Shown: positions 35,518 to 35,555 of the stretch, in pieces | Layout: each line of letters begins with the position of its first letter | How positions within the stretch are numbered: position 1 is the stretch's first letter | NCBI GenBank assembly: GCA_024280115.1 | Contig: JAJRQT010000208.1 | Span: forward strand, 1-35,555 | Direction of reading: 5' to 3' | DNA length: 35,555 bases | Origin: Bacteroidota bacterium | Lineage (GTDB): Bacteria > Bacteroidota > Bacteroidia > Cytophagales > Cyclobacteriaceae | The notes under the pieces: generated by a model | The model's database searches: none | Told to the model about the DNA's origin: nothing | The model's input: the letters and a program-made list of their open reading frames with translations, nothing else | Position numbers and translations under genes: made by a program

Positions 35518-35555
35518 AAAAAAGTGTGTTTTTTGCAAAAGTTCCATTATTAAGA
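35511..35555 (+). CDS. Start of a further gene, cut by the window edge
   Basis: A frame opens at ATG 35511, 80 bp after the second DUF5107 stop codon, and stays open to the window end. It reads MNKKSVFFAKVPLLR, with two lysines and a hydrophobic stretch that would fit a signal peptide. Only 15 codons are visible, so the product cannot be named. Confidence 0.4.
   Translation, partial: MNKKSVFFAKVPLLR

Overview
The window looks like a chromosomal segment of a Bacteroidota bacterium, most likely from the Cytophagales or a related lineage. The evidence is moderately AT-rich DNA, weak Shine-Dalgarno sites, many lipoprotein signal peptides, TonB-dependent receptors (TBDTs) with an N-terminal CarboxypepD_reg-like domain, a TBDT/DUF4249 pair, and DUF5107-TPR proteins. 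The lineage is inferred from gene families, because no rRNA or tRNA gene is present. About 18 full-length genes are supported, plus a partial frame at each edge.

Layout. Position 1-47 holds a tiny minus-strand fragment that could be the start of a transposase. Next, on the minus strand, come an MFS transporter (281-1492), a minisatellite with a 115-bp period (about 1546-1850), and a soluble histidine kinase (1877-3922). Diverging from the kinase is a plus-strand block: GH92 alpha-mannosidase lipoprotein (4232-6598), six-hairpin glycosidase-like lipoprotein (6790-8091), exported endonuclease/exonuclease/phosphatase-fold hydrolase (8106-8966) and exonuclease III (9095-9856). Converging on it is a long minus-strand block that reads from right to left: a 954-aa putative glycosidase (22196-19332), S1-type sulfatase, GH172 (DUF2961), GH29 alpha-fucosidase with accessory domains, a single-domain GH20-like enzyme, and a FecA-like TBDT (12345-9895). 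To the right is a plus-strand outer-membrane block: TBDT (22665-25076), DUF4249 lipoprotein, a small beta-barrel protein and a LamB/maltoporin-like porin (to 28448). Two tandem DUF5107-TPR paralogues (29060-32164 and 32326-35430) follow, and a new frame opens at 35511.

How the genes may work together (inference). Mannosidase, hexosaminidase, fucosidase, sulfatase, GH172 and an unassigned glycosidase together suggest exported and surface enzymes that take apart a branched, sulfated, fucose- and mannose-containing glycan such as a glycoprotein N-glycan or algal polysaccharide. Uptake would go through TBDTs and a LamB-type porin, because there is no SusC/SusD pair. DUF5107-TPR proteins have a sugar-enzyme-like beta-sandwich domain and could bind or process products in the periplasm.

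The intergenic DNA is rich in structure. It contains two REP-like palindromes with a shared core, an 18-bp perfect palindrome upstream of the FecA-like receptor, a dispersed repeat present at 12590 and 28457, heptamer-period tracts, and an array of short motifs at 31-bp spacing upstream of the first DUF5107 gene.
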